Of a stretch of DNA of 64,000 nt, positions 32,194 through 44,113 are shown one piece after another (position 1 is the first letter of the stretch; every line of letters begins with the position of its first letter). Source of the stretch: Pontederia crassipes (Eukaryota > Streptophyta > Magnoliopsida > Commelinales > Pontederiaceae); assembly GCA_030549335.1 (NCBI GenBank), contig CM060189.1:53872953-53936952 (forward strand). The letters are read 5' to 3'. A program made the position numbers and the translations under genes. Below the pieces are notes generated by a model, which was not told the DNA's origin, searched no databases, and saw only the letters and a list, made by a program, of their open reading frames with translations.

Positions 32194-33081
32194 AGGACAA
32201 CATGGTACATTTCTACTCTCTATTTAACTCTCATTTTTCTCATTTTTCACAATTTTACAATCACATTCTCACATTATAGATTGGCATTGCACCATGTTAA
32301 CCTCACATAGTACAATAAAAGATTTCAGATTTATCTCGTAGCTATAGCCACTGTTGCAACCTCCTGAAACTTTGTTCAAGAACATCTTGCTAGCCCCTAA
32401 CATTTTAACATATTTGGCAACCAAATTCAATGCTTAAGGTCAAAGGGCAAAGGCTAGTGGAAAGTGACAATTTTGATATATTAAGAGCTTGTCGACCAAT
32501 CTTATTTAAGCTTGCATCTGAATTCAAATAACTGCTAATAAGACTATTAATATTAATATTTTCCAGTGCAGTATGAAACCAAATGAAAAAAAAAGCAATA
32601 AGCAAAATAAAAGTCAAAAGCAAAAGAAAAGAGGGCCAAGAGAGCCCTAGAAGGTACAAAAAGGGTGCATTACTGAGCCAGGCTGAATTTGGGTGAGTAG
32701 ATCCGTAGGGGTTCATGTCTGGTACCCTAAGAGCAACTGCCCTGGGCTATGCCGATCAAAATCCTGCTACGTGAATTGCCCTGAGCATTATGGATAATCA
32801 CATGAGTACTGGACAAGAATTCAAAGAAAAGCCTATACTGCACCGATAGATTTAGCATTAACAATCTTATTATCTGTCTATCTTATTTGAATTCTTTGGC
32901 TTGAGCTAAAAAGTGTAAGTTAAAAATGTCTTGTTGTTAATATCTTCATTAAAGTCAGGGATGAAGGAACCGAGAGGGCACTTAGGCAAAGAATATCAGG
33001 TTGGTATATTAAAAGGTTGGCGGGAAATCAAGATGAAGACTACCCTTATCTTGAACATTGCTTGAAGACAAGCAAAAAGCT

Positions 33082-33096
33082 AAGCTTGGGGGAATT
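33082..33096 (+). other. Polypurine tract of the Athila-like element
   Basis: aagcttgggggaatt directly before the 3' LTR; plus-strand primer. Confidence 0.8.
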
Positions 33097-34177
33097 TAAT
33101 CACCTCTTTTATGTACTTATAATCACTGCAATTAAATCCACAAATTTATGTAAAAATTGAACATATTTAAATGTTTTTATCATTTTCTAGTGGAGAAGTT
33201 GAATGGGTAAAAGAGAGGACTAACCACTTTTCAAAATTTGAATTTTGAACAGGGGATGAAACAAAAAGGGTAGAGGAAGCCCGGAGAGGGGGGAGGAAAG
33301 AAGGGAGAGTGTCAGGAAAAAGAAGAAGGCCGGAATGAAGATGAACTAAGAAGATTTTTTAATTCTCTCGTTATGAGACTCTATTGATGCTGACTTTCAT
33401 TCTGACTTTTTGATATTGTGAATTTGACTCCTCATTTCTATTTACGTGATGCATGGCTATTTAGAATTTATGTCTAATTTCAATTAGATCGAGAGATAAA
33501 TTGTTTTTATACCTTAGCTAATTTCATCCGAGAGGAGAAATTAGTCACATTACCTGCTATGTTTCTAGTAATTGTTGGTTTATTATTCATTAAAAGATCG
33601 AGAGATCTGCTATAGTGACTATTATGAGATGAGAATCCTTACAGTCGTGTGAGGTGTCAATCTGCATTTTGATCATTTGATTAAGATTAAAAGAATGAGT
33701 TGTAGGAGATTGAGAGATCAAACTCCTCTTCTGATTAGGGACAAGAGTCTTACTAATCAGTAATTTTAATTCAGTGATTAGCGACCACTCTCTTCTTGAT
33801 TTATAGATACATCGATAGGCTGAGAGATAGAGTGAGATTATATAATCAGTAAGTTGGATACGGTTATTGCAACAGCATCAATGAGTTCATCACGAGGGAA
33901 TCTCTTCCTTCATTCCTTGACCTCTTCTTACCTTTCGTTATTATTCTTAATCCATGCTCATTCATTCATCTGATTTATTCTTTTATAATTTCGTGATGAC
34001 TTTTGGGATATAAGTAGAATAAGTAATTGATCTAAATCAACGGGGTTACGACACTCAGGGTTTCTACTCGACCTGTGCACTTGCAGTTACGTGAACTCTT
34101 GGGTAAAATCAAAATGTGACTAAAATTATTTCTTGTGTGAGAATCTATAATTTTACAAGTACGATCAGTTCACGTCA
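33097..34177 (+). mobile_element. 3' LTR of the Athila-like element
   Basis: 1081 bp, same length as the 5' LTR. The first bases are taatcacc instead of tgatcacc and the end is cacgtca. GAGA hairpins are at 33518-33544, 33595-33608, 33708-33719 and 33731-33760 (this last with loop AAGA); the first one has lost a pair (gatc-GAGA-gata, about 33487-33498). Confidence 0.92.
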
Positions 34178-34700
34178 AGTTTTGAAATCTGTAATTATTT
34201 CTTATGTCATTTCAAGCATTTGAAATATGATATGTGTTACTCATATAGCTATTGCAGAAAAGGAGGAAGTTTGGGCCTGAATTAGCTTGTCAAATTAGAG
34301 TGGTAGATGCAAGCATCTAATTCAGATTGCTAGGGAGTAGCGGTTATTTAATTCATGACTATGTAAATAGAGCAGGAACACCTTCAGAGGCGTTTTGTGA
34401 GAGTTGGAAAAAAAAGGTGCCTTATAGGAGGAGAAGGCTATTAGGCTGTCTGCAAATTTATCCTCCCAAGGTTTATGTTATTCCCACCAATAAATAGGTA
34501 GGATTATATAAAATTCCACAACTGGACCATTATATTAAAATATTTGGACTTATATTCCTTCACTTATCTATGCATCGGATCATCTAATATGTTTCTTCTT
34601 CCTTTTTCTTCTCTCTAGAAGTTATTTGAGTGAAGTACAAAACAAAATTGACTGGTAACATTCCTGGTTGGTGCAAACATAAATTTAAGTGTGCCAGGGA
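34178..34700. other. Flank between the Athila-like and copia elements, unassigned
   Basis: The first codons after the LTR (agt ttt gaa) would extend the DUF946 reading frame LRF with SFE, resembling the family's RFSxE, and a GT...AG interval of 67 nt follows (34191-34257). Similarity is too short to call an exon. The remainder shows no gene. Confidence 0.3.
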
Positions 34701-36247
34701 TCATCATAATAAGTTCATACACTAAGGCTCATAACACAAGAGTCATATAAATCTTGTGCCGAACATGTTTACTATAAATATGAAGTCTTCTTTAAAAGTA
34801 AAAAAGAATTATTCAAATTTAGAAGACTTATCATTCATATTTTCATGTGTTTTTTCTTTTGCCAATTCAAGGAAGAATCATGATAATAAGCATGTCAAAG
34901 GTAAAAATAGACATATATTTCTCTTTCTTTGGCATGTGAACAAGATAGATTTTGCAAGTATGTTATCACAAGTCAAAAAAAGATATTATGTATTAACTTC
35001 AAAATTCTCCATAAATTTGCATTTCAAGTATTCGAAAAGATATTCAATTCTTATAGATCTTAGAAGATCAAGTGTCATCAACAAAAAGTGTGAGAATCAA
35101 AATTCAATCAAACAAAGTCATTTACTATTTTTCACACATAAAAATATGATTCTTTTGTACTTTAAAATTATAGGCATCATATAATCACATTGAATCACAA
35201 ATATCAAGATGAAAAATAATACACAATATTCATATAAATCAATTATGCATGTTTAATACCAAAATCAATATATTTTGAGTGTGAAGAATCATGCATGCAA
35301 ACTTTAGTATTGATACGAGTGTCCTTGTTTTTCATAAATATGATTTTCACGTTGAATTTCTAAGATAGTAAAAAAATGTCAAATTATCAACCATTATGCA
35401 TGTGACATATTGCCATCAAACATATTTAGGCAACACGACTAATATAGAAACTTTCAAAATTAAATGAGCAACATAATTCTAGTATGCAAAAGAATCATAA
35501 TCAAATATTACCTTTATGCATATATCATGATAATAAATTGACAAATTCAAGATATAAATATGCATCATATCAAATTGAGTTCAAATTTTCATTTTCATAT
35601 ACCAAAATACTTTTGCTGCAAACTTTTATGCCTCCATCTCATTTCAACTTCATTGTTGTTTTTCTTTTCATGCCACACAACCACAAAGTGTGTGTCTTCA
35701 CTTTACTTGAAGCATTCTTCTTCATTCCTTGTGAAGCACATCTACAAACAAAAATAATTTACATTTTGGTACCCAAACTTGTTTGGGTACAACATGATTA
35801 ATTTTGGTTCCTTTAGGGACCCACATCAATTTCATGCTCATATTGATAGATTTTTTAATTAGACATTCAAATTAATAATGACCATGAGAGTTACAATAAT
35901 GACGATAGTACATGGTCTAATAGAGTGATTATGATGATATCCAAACTTCAAAGTATTATTATGGGAGACATAAGAATTTTTAGCACCAAGAGAACTATCA
36001 TAAGAGGGCTTATTTTTCAAATGATAATAATGATAATGCTTAGGTTTCAGACAATAAGAATGTCTTTAAAATTTTATTTGAATCATTTTTCTTTTGTGGT
36101 GCATGAGAAATATTCTTTATAGGAGTTTTGACAACATGAATAGGCTTCTTAACATTTTTAATGTTTTTCTAAGAACTAGTAATTTTTTTATCGAAGAATT
36201 TTGTAAAGAAATATTTTTCTTTTGTAACTCATCTTGAATTCTCAACT

Positions 36248-36886
36248 CTATTCATAAGATGCAAGAGATAATGACAGAGAATCATTTTTCTTTTTTAAGG
36301 TATCTATTTGAACTAAGCATGCATCATTTTCCTTTTTGAGAGAATCATAGTTATCTTTCATAATATGAAAATCATTGATTAAAGTTTCATTTTTCTTTTT
36401 GAAAGAATGATACTTTTGAATAAGAGATGAAAATTCTTGATGCACATAAAAATTAATATCATCATTATCCTTGATAGTAGATGTAGAACAATAGGAGGAC
36501 TTTGATGTTACCTCACTTTTTGTCATTAAGCATAGATCAAAATCCTGATCGGATGTTATTAATGTATAATTGACAATTTTTTCTTCACCATCATCCGATG
36601 TGTCATCTCTTTCATTTTCCTTGCCTTCATATCTAAATAATAATTTTAGCAAAATCTCATGAGAAGTAGAACATTTAGAAATGAGATTTAAGCTTTCCTT
36701 ATTTAAAGCATAATAAAATATATTTTGGGCTTTAAAATCAGTTTTGACAAGTGAAATTTGAAAATCATTATATTCAAAGAAGTAAAGATCAATGGAAACA
36801 CCATTCAAAATCTTCTTTGGCTTCTCAAATCCATTTTCTATAATTTCCCACATATCCAAATCAATTGAACATAAATATGCCTTCAT
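36248..36886 (-). pseudogene. Copia gag N-terminal part
   Basis: 212 codons without a stop: MKAYLCSIDLDMWEIIENGF, then NIFYYALNKESLNLISKCST fit the start of plant copia gag (M-x-x-x-L-x-x-x-D-x-x-W...; A-x-x-x-I-x-x-A-L). The middle of the usual capsid domain is missing: after HEILLKLLFRYEGKE it runs straight into an acidic linker (NERDDTSDDGEEK) and a Lys/Asp-rich coiled-coil-like C-terminus (SLKKENDACLVQIDTLKKKN). An internal deletion is likely. Particle-forming function is therefore doubtful. Confidence 0.7.
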
Positions 36887-37012
36887 TCTAATTTTTCAAG
36901 AAGAAAAGGAATAGTCCTTAAAATTCGATGGGTCCAAAATGGAAGAACCTTCTCCAAAAAATGGTGCCATGCTCTAAAAGATGGTTAAATCTTTAAAAAG
37001 AAATAAGAACAA

Positions 37013-37030
37013 CCTTGCTTTGATACCAAT
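37013..37030 (-). other. Primer-binding site, initiator tRNA-Met
   Basis: On the minus strand, tggtatcaaagcaaggtt two bases after the LTR; the usual copia site (tggtatcagagc) with one change. Confidence 0.7.
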
Positions 37031-38199
37031 TGTAGGATCACAAAGCACCAATAGGGGAGTGGGGGGGGGGGGGGTGAATTGGTGCTAAATAAAAATATCG
37101 ATTTTACGAAAATCATCGTGGAAGTTTAAAATCGATTCGTTAAAGAAACCAAAAGCAATCATATCATATGCATAATGAAATAGGAAGGAGATGGAGAGAA
37201 AAAGGCAAACACAAGAATGCAAGGCGATTTGTTGACGAGGTTCGGCCACACCTTGGCCTATCCTACTCCAACTTCTCGACCTTAAGACCATCGAAGATTC
37301 CACTAAGCACCCTTCCTTCATTCTAAATGGAGCAAGGAAGAAACCCTTTACACCACACCACATTTTCTCCGCATCGAGAGGTAAGGCGCACCTCTCCTCC
37401 TAGGAAGCTTATATTTTCTCTAACACGAGAGGTAAGATTAAATCTCTTCTATACAAGAGCTCACACCCAAATACATAAGAAAATGTTTCTCTCTTTTACA
37501 ATATTAAACTCACAAGAAGATAAGAGAGAAAGAAGAAATGCAAAATTTTCAACTTGGAGCTCAAATGGACTTCACAATGTTCTTCCCATTTTTCCTTGAA
37601 AGTTTTAATCATTCCTACACCTTTGGGTCCTCTTTTATAGCCTTCTTAACTCCATATAGCCGTTGGGGTTTGTTTCCTAATTTTGAGGCCAAAATATGAC
37701 TGTTATAGTACATTCTGTGTGCTGACTAGTCAACCATCCTGCACTATTTTAAGCCTAACATTTTGCACAGTTATCCAAATGAAATGGTTTTTTATTCTAT
37801 GGAAAGCTAACAGAATTTTCTACAAGTTTGATATTCATAATTCATTCAAAATCTAATGAGATCATAGTCAAATATTGACTCAAAGTTTAGTATATAAAAT
37901 TGTCCATTTCAAATAAAATATTTAAGACCTTTACTCTTTTATACATAACTTTTCATACCAGTATCTAAATTATATGATATTTGATTCTTTAGAAAAATAA
38001 GAGAATTATCTATAATTTTTATATATCACTCATTAATGTAAATCTCATGGGAACATAAATAAATATTAATCGAAATTTTAATACATGAAGCAACTCATTT
38101 CTATTTACACTTTTTTGGCAGTTTAAATATAACTCTAATATTTCCAGGTTTTTATCATTAAAACATAATTATATAGGGTATAAAAACTTTGCTCCAACA
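37031..38199 (-). mobile_element. 5' LTR of the minus-strand copia element (1169 bp)
   Basis: Reads tgttggagcaaag... from 38199 and ends ...gatcctaca at 37031. A C-run (14 bp, 37061-37074) lies near its 3' end. Homologous to 52066-53738; shared stretches include the region around 37500-37640 versus 53100-53220. Confidence 0.8.
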
Positions 38200-38329
38200 T
38201 TTCGGTGGTTTGTTTTATTTGCATAAATCAATATCAACTTTTTCTTTCAAAATTTTGTTAACCTGTTTGGGCCACCACTTCAACCAATCGTTAGTATATC
38301 ATCTTTTTTGTTTTCTATCATCAAAATAC

Positions 38330-38660
38330 TTGGAATGTGGTCTTTGGACCAAGAGTGCTTAATGACAATGATGTCATTAGAGATACTCTCTCTATTGCCA
38401 ATTTATCTCCTACCATCTTATTTGATTTAGGGGCTACTAACTCTTTTATTTTTGAATTGTGTGCCCAAGCTCTTAAATTACCCTTACAATAGATGTCACA
38501 TGCTATGAGTGTGTGTACTCCTATGGGTACCCTTCACACTGTCAGTACATTTCTGCAGACCTCATTGTCATTCCGATGGTGGATTATGATGTTATTTGAG
38601 GATGAACTAGTTGTCTTATCACGACACATCTCTACACTATGAACATAAAAAGATTATTAT
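38330..38660 (+). pseudogene. Gypsy protease remnant
   Basis: Reads TLSIANLSPTILFDLGATNS then FELCAQALKLPLQ and a stop. FDLGATNSF corresponds to the retropepsin active site (usually FDSGATHSF). Downstream VVDYDVI with stops corresponds to the post-active-site strand. Confidence 0.6.
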
Positions 38661-38819
38661 AGGTACATAGAGCAAGTCAGAATGGGCACTCCATTGACAA
38701 GCAATAATGTTATTGTTTCAGCAATAAAGGCACAGAACCCACTTCCGAAGGATGTAGTGGGTACTTGGCAAGTGTAGTCAAGACTGATTCACCTGTCACT
38801 GAGCTCCATCAAATAGATG

Positions 38820-40560
38820 TGGTGCAAGAGTTCTTAGATATATTTTTAGAAAACACCTTCGGACTGCCACCGAGATGGGAAGTGTACTTCAAGAATGAGC
38901 TCCTACTGAGATGCAAGAGTTGAGAAAGCAAATCCAGGAGCTAGTGGATAAAGGCTTTATTCGATCGAGCGTCTCACCTTGGGGCGCACATACTTGTTCG
39001 TTGAAAATAAGGATGGCTCCATGCAGTTCTACATCGACTACCGTTTCCTCAACAAAGTTACGGTGAAAAATAAGTATCCCCTGCCACGTATCGATGATCT
39101 ATTCGACCTATGTAGTGGCTACCACCAGCTGATGGTGGCTGAGGAGGATATACCGAAAATGAGTTTTCAGTCAAGGTATGGTCACTACGAGTTTTTGGTC
39201 ATGCCATTTGGACTAACGAACTCTCTCACAATGTTCATATACTACAAGAAAAGTGGAAATTACAGACGGTCGAAATCGTCTGTAATTTCTCGAAAAACCA
39301 TTGGTAATCGCATTTCCGACGATTTTTTCGACCGGCCAGGGGCCAATCCGGCCGCCAGGCGGCTGGATCCTTCCAGCCGCCTGGTGATCCGGGCTGGAGA
39401 GAGAGAGAGAGGGACGTCCCCGGCCGTCGATGTCTATCGTCCGATCGGGAGAGGCTCGCCGGCAGGGAGAAGGAGAGAGAGAGGAGAGGGGGAAGAAATA
39501 GTGGGGAAGATTTACATATAATATATATATATAGGTGGAAAAATGAGAAAGCGGGAAAACAAAAAAAAAGTGGGATAGTGAAATTTTAATTACCGACAGC
39601 TCTGACCGTCACAAATTATCTAATTATAAATATAAAATACTATATATAGTTATATATAATATTTATATTTTATTTTACTTACGATTTGAACTGTCGCTCA
39701 TTATTACCGACGGTCGAAACCATAAAAAATTGCGACGGTTCATACTGTCGCTAATTATATTAATAAAATACTCCTTATGTTATATTATTATACATTTACC
39801 GGCGGTCACGACTGTCGGCAATTGCGGCGGATAGATATCCATCGAAAATATCGACGTTCCTAATCATCAAAAAATAAATAATAATATAATAAATTACATA
39901 ATTTATTATTTTCATTTTCGACGATTGTAACCGTCTGAAATTCCGTCGAAAATTGCGACGGATAGATATCCGTCGAAAATATCGACGTTCCTAATCGTCA
40001 AAAAATAAAATAATAATATAACAAATTACATAATTTATTATTTTCATTTCAGACGATTGTAACCATCGAAAATTCCGTCGAAAATTGTGGCGGATAGATA
40101 TCCGTCAGAAATATCGACGTTCCTAATTGTTAAAAAATAAAATAATAATATAACAAATTACATAATTTATTATTTTCATTTCAGACGGTTGTAACCGTCG
40201 GAAACATTTTCGTCGCAAAATCCATCGCAATTGCGACGGATTTTTATCTGTCAGAAATTGACCATCGGAAAATGGCATTTTTCTTGTAGTGATAGATTTG
40301 ATGAACAAGGTCTTCCTATCATATTTAGATCAGTTTGTCATCGTGTTCATGGATGATATTCTGATCTATTTTTCCAGTCTATAACAACACAAGGAACACC
40401 TTAGGATAGTGTTGAAGACCCTGAGGCAGCACAAGATCTATGGGAAGTTATCTAAATGTGAATTATGGCTGAAAAAAGGCATGTTCCTTGGACAAGTAAT
40501 ATAAGGGTATTTCAGTGGACCCATGCGAAAGTGGAGGCAGTGACCAACTAGGCGAGGCCG
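38820..40560 (+). pseudogene. Gypsy reverse transcriptase, split by a CACTA insertion
   Basis: IDVVQEFLDIFLE, then [40 protein letters not shown], where about 14 residues normally found between DLFD and SGYHQL are absent. Next [20 protein letters not shown] and MFI, then the 1052-bp insertion. RT resumes at 40292 with DLMNKVFLSYLDQFVIVFMD, DILIYF, containing the catalytic Met-Asp-Asp, then KLSKCELWLKKGMFLGQVI and a stop. Removing the insertion and one copy of the ATA duplication restores a continuous frame across the junction. Confidence 0.85.
39240..40291. mobile_element. Non-autonomous CACTA element, 1052 bp, ATA target-site duplication
   Basis: Ends tactacaagaaaa (39240) and ttttcttgtagtg (40291), i.e. 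the CACTACAAGAAAA terminal repeat with one changed base on the left, flanked by ata at 39237-39239 and 40292-40294. Inside: many gtcgaaaat / cgacggat motifs in both orientations, a GC-rich core with (ga)n at 39395-39411, and three near-identical ~135-bp units at 39800-40260 (atatcgacgttcctaat at ~39850, 39980 and 40115). No transposase. Confidence 0.92.
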
Positions 40561-41250
40561 AAGAACGTGTCCGAGATTCGAAGCTTCATCGGCCTAGCAG
40601 GTTATTACAAGAATTTCATTAGAGACTTCTCAAAGATTGCCGCACCTCTCACGAACCTCACTAAGAAGACAGAGAAGTTTATTTGGTCAAACAAGTGTGA
40701 GCAGAGAGGTTCCAAACACTGAAGGATCGTCTAACATCGGCATTGATTCTCACCATACCGATGGGAGGTGGAGGTTATGTTGTTTACAATGATGCATGCG
40801 TGATAGGCTTGGTTGTGTGCTGATGCAAGGTAATGGTCTATGCTTCCCAACAACTAAAGAAGCATGAGGTCAACTACCCTACTCATGATCTAGAGTTGGC
40901 GGGTCTTTTCTCTGAAGTTCTGGAGACATTATTTATGCGGGAAAACATTTGAGATCTTTACTAACCGCAAGAGCCTCAAGTATATCTTAGACTAGAAGGA
41001 CCTTAATATGAGGCAACGTACATGGCTAGAGCTCCTGACTATGAATTTGCTATTAATTACCACTTTGGTAAGCAAATTGAATTGATGCATTGAGCAGGAA
41101 GTGGGAAGGCTCGCTAGCCTACATAAGATTATGTGAGTATGAGATGCTACAGGAGATCGATGGTGTCCTAGACTTGGTAGGAATGGAGCTCTATGGATAA
41201 TATACCAGATGAGGCTTAACTTGATTGACAAGATTATAGCAGCTCAAGCA
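40560..41250 (+). pseudogene. Gypsy RNase H remnant
   Basis: IRSFIGLAGYYKNFIRDFSK-like connection (40570-40640), then [20 protein letters not shown]-like and TNRKSLKYI-like segments with many frameshifts (40850-40990). The minus-strand copy at 63737-63958 is a clean version of the same domain. Confidence 0.65.
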
Positions 41251-41479
41251 TCATAACTAGAGTATCAAAAAATGTTAAAGAGATGTCAAAATGAGATGGC
41301 AGATTTACAAATTTTAGAAGATGGAGGAATCAGATATAAAGACAGGTTATGGGTCCCTACTGATGCAACTTTCTGAGGAGAGGTATTGGATGAATGCCAC
41401 AAGTCGAAATTTGCTATCCATCCCAATAGTACCAAGATGTACAAGGACATACAACGCAGCTATGGGTAGCTTGACATGA

Positions 41480-42560
41480 ACAGAGATATAGCAGACTATG
41501 TGTCAGCAGGTCATCAAACACCAGCGACCATATGACAAACTGAAGCCTTTGGAAATTCCTCAATGGAAGTGGGATAACAATACAATGGACATTGTGTCCA
41601 ATTTACCTAGATCTTATAAGGGTCATGTTGCGATATGGGTGGTGGTAAACCGATTCATGAAGGTAGCACACTTCATTCCCATCCAATGGAGGTAGTCTGT
41701 AGAGAGTTTGCTGGGTCTGTATGTGAGAGAGGTGGTAAGACTATATGACATCCCCACATCGATCATATTTGATCGAGACCCTAGGTTCACTGCTCGGTTC
41801 TAGAGGAGTATGCAGTAGGCTTTCGGCACTAGACTCATCTATAACATGGCATTCCACCCTCAGATAGACGGGTAGTCTAAGAGGTTCATTCAAACTCTGG
41901 AAGACATGTTACAGGCTTGCGTACTAGATTGGTTGATCGAGTTTGCATATAATAATAGTTACCATTCGAGCATCGGTATGGCACCCTTTGAGGCTTTGTA
42001 TGGACGGCCTTGTCGTTCACCTGCCCATTGCGGTGAAGTAGGCGAGGAGAATATTATAAGTAAGGAAGAGGTGAAGGAAGCCGTGGAGTACTCTGAAAAA
42101 GTTGAGCTGATCGAGAAGTTGAAGACTACACAAGCCAGGCAATGCCAGTGATCAGATTCTGCTGAAGGTATCCCCTATGAAAGGGATCATGAGATTAAGC
42201 AAGCGAGAAAGCTCAATCCTCGCTATGTGGGACCTTTGAGATTCTAGAGTTGGTAGATGATGCAACATGCAGACTGACACTGCGCTCTTCTTATGGGCGA
42301 GTGCATAATGTATTCCATGTTCAAGAAATACAAACACGATGCTGCTAATGTTATACGGATTGAGGAGCTTGACTTAATCTCACATTTTTCGGGTATCCAA
42401 ATCATATCATGGAGCGCAAGGTGCAATGCCGAAAAAACAAGGATGTACCCATGGTTAGAGTAGCATGACATTTTCATCACGGCAAGGAGGCGACTTGGGA
42501 GCTCGAGTCAGAAATGTGTCAAAGAGTTTTCGCATCTTTTCGGTAAGCTCTCTACATCGT
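41480..42560 (+). pseudogene. Gypsy integrase and chromodomain-like tail
   Basis: CQQVIKHQRPYDKLKPLEIP, WKWDNNTMDIVSNLPRSYKG, HVAIWVVVNRFMKVAHFIPI mark the core with the first Asp. After a stop, FDRDPRFT-like (second Asp), FHPQIDG, then [20 protein letters not shown] and [20 protein letters not shown]. The tail near 42470-42540 reads GKEATWELESEMCQRV, the region where chromoviruses carry a chromodomain that guides insertion into heterochromatin. Multiple stops. Confidence 0.75.
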
Positions 42561-42598
42561 GCAAAAATTTGAGGACGAATTTCTTTTAAGGGGTAATA

Positions 42599-44113
42599 AT
42601 GTAATACAAAAAAAAAATAAAATGAAATGAAATTAACATAAAACGACCATAGGGGATTTGAGTGCCAAATTTATAGTGTGTGGAGAGAATACCAACAGCA
42701 ATTATGGGAGAATTAAAAGGAGTTATGAACAATATAAATTAATGGGAAATTAACACCCTAATTCTCTCATCATTCCACACACTAATTAAAATATAAACCT
42801 CCTCTATTTCCTCTCCATATCGCCACTATCTCCCATGTTTTACACCATCTGAAGGCAAGCCGAATTCCCCTAAGCACCTGCCACCTCACGCCTAAGGGAG
42901 AGGACTCCTGCACACGGCTGCACATCTACAAGGGTTGGCCAAACATCCTCCCCCCCCCCCCCCCCCCCCCCCTCACGCACTCCTTGCTTACAACCCTTCT
43001 CCTCACAATTTTCTATGGTTTGGATTGGCTTGCAAGAGAAGAATGATTAAGAGGTGGGTGATAAAGGCAATAAAAAGGGTTGCGGCACCTCTGATCCAAG
43101 TAAATTGATAAAGGCAAACACGAAAATCAGGTGTCACCTTGCATATTTCATTTAGAATAAATTTGAGCTTGTGATCCCATCTGCTCAATAATGATTCATG
43201 TTTAAGATGTAGGACGAACCATGCATGTTAAGAATGATTAATTGAATATGTTGTCTTATGTGATTGATTGATTTCCTCTGCATTATCAAGTTCGACATCA
43301 TCCTATTATTTATTGTATGTTTTTATCTGTTATATTGTGATAGTTCTATTTGATTAGTATGTTGTAGATTGCTCTCCATGTATTATCGTTATTAATCGTG
43401 CCATGTATGGATCCCTTCATATCATGTTTGATGTGCACTATGTTCATGTATCAACTTAGGTGTTAGGATAGAAATGATAAACTCTTGACATTTGTTTTAA
43501 CCATAAACCCGGCCCGGATTGATATCAACTCGGCCCGGGTTCATACAAAATCAGGCCGAGTAGAATAGCTGCCCGACCGGTGTCAATGGAACCCGACCCT
43601 TTCACCCTAAACTCCACCCGATTTAGCTGGCAATGCAATGACAACCTCTCATCATTTTGTTCACTCGATCCAAGTTCAAATGTACCTGGCTCGGGTTGGC
43701 CCCGTATGACATCGTGCGACGATTTCCACGAATCTTTCCCGAGTGCATGTCACACTCGGCCCGGTTCATGCTATGAACTCGGCCCGGATCACCCTGTACT
43801 CTGCCCCAGTTATAGCTACAAAATGCTACATTTTGTCTTATCTTTTGATTGTGATTATGCTATGGAACTTTCTATTGCATGCAAAATATAGCATATTTTA
43901 CTCTATTAATATTTCTGTAATTTGATCATGTCATGCATCATTTTAGGTCATCTTTAGTCATTATTCTGAATTTATCGATTCTGATTATTAATTTTCTAAA
44001 TATTTTAATTGTGGTGGATTAATTAAATTTTGATAACTATTTGTAGGAAAAGTCGAGTATACGATTATCTAGGAGATTATCATCAACTGATTATATCAAA
44101 TTGAATGAATTAC
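42599..44113 (+). mobile_element. 3' LTR of the chromovirus-like element (partial)
   Basis: Starts tgtaatac after the pre-LTR tract. A 23-bp C run at 42950-42972 and several cggcccgg motifs (43505-43800) are inside. No CA end is seen before the next LTR begins near 44114, so its right part was probably cut by that insertion. Confidence 0.6.
42950..42972. repeat. C23 homopolymer
   Basis: Uninterrupted run of C in the LTR. Length may be an assembly estimate. Confidence 0.8.

Larger units (their letters stand above)
23880..34177 (+). mobile_element. Athila-like Ty3/gypsy LTR retrotransposon, both LTRs present (10.3 kb)
   Basis: Order: LTR, tRNA-Asp primer site, gag, protease, RT, RNase H, integrase, extra ORF, polypurine tract, LTR. 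LTRs are both 1081 bp and differ by roughly 5% by eye, mostly transitions. All genes carry stops or frameshifts, so it cannot move by itself. The flanks (gattc before, agttt after) do not form a 5-bp duplication. It is inserted at or next to the DUF946 exon. Confidence 0.93.
34700..38199 (-). mobile_element. Ty1/copia-type element, minus strand, truncated
   Basis: Read from right to left: LTR 38199-37031, primer site, gag (36886-36248), then non-coding or decayed internal DNA to about 34700. Segments match the reverse complement of 47480-49870 in the plus-strand copia copy, such as the GTACCCAAA / cacttccttgtg stretch at 35700-35820 against 47640-47740. Pol and the second LTR are missing. Confidence 0.75.
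38300..42598 (+). mobile_element. Chromovirus-like Ty3/gypsy element, internal region, decayed and interrupted
   Basis: Order protease, RT, RNase H, integrase, chromodomain-like tail, pre-LTR tract. The left part is cut by the copia LTR at 38199. A CACTA element interrupts RT. The sequence just before the LTR (gaggacgaatttcttttaagggg) is typical of Tekay/Del-type chromoviruses; that subfamily is inferred. Confidence 0.8.

Noticed and set aside
34756-36122. ORFs on the plus strand (142, 105 and 65 codons)
   Set aside because: They are the wrong strand of a copia element whose features read on the minus strand.
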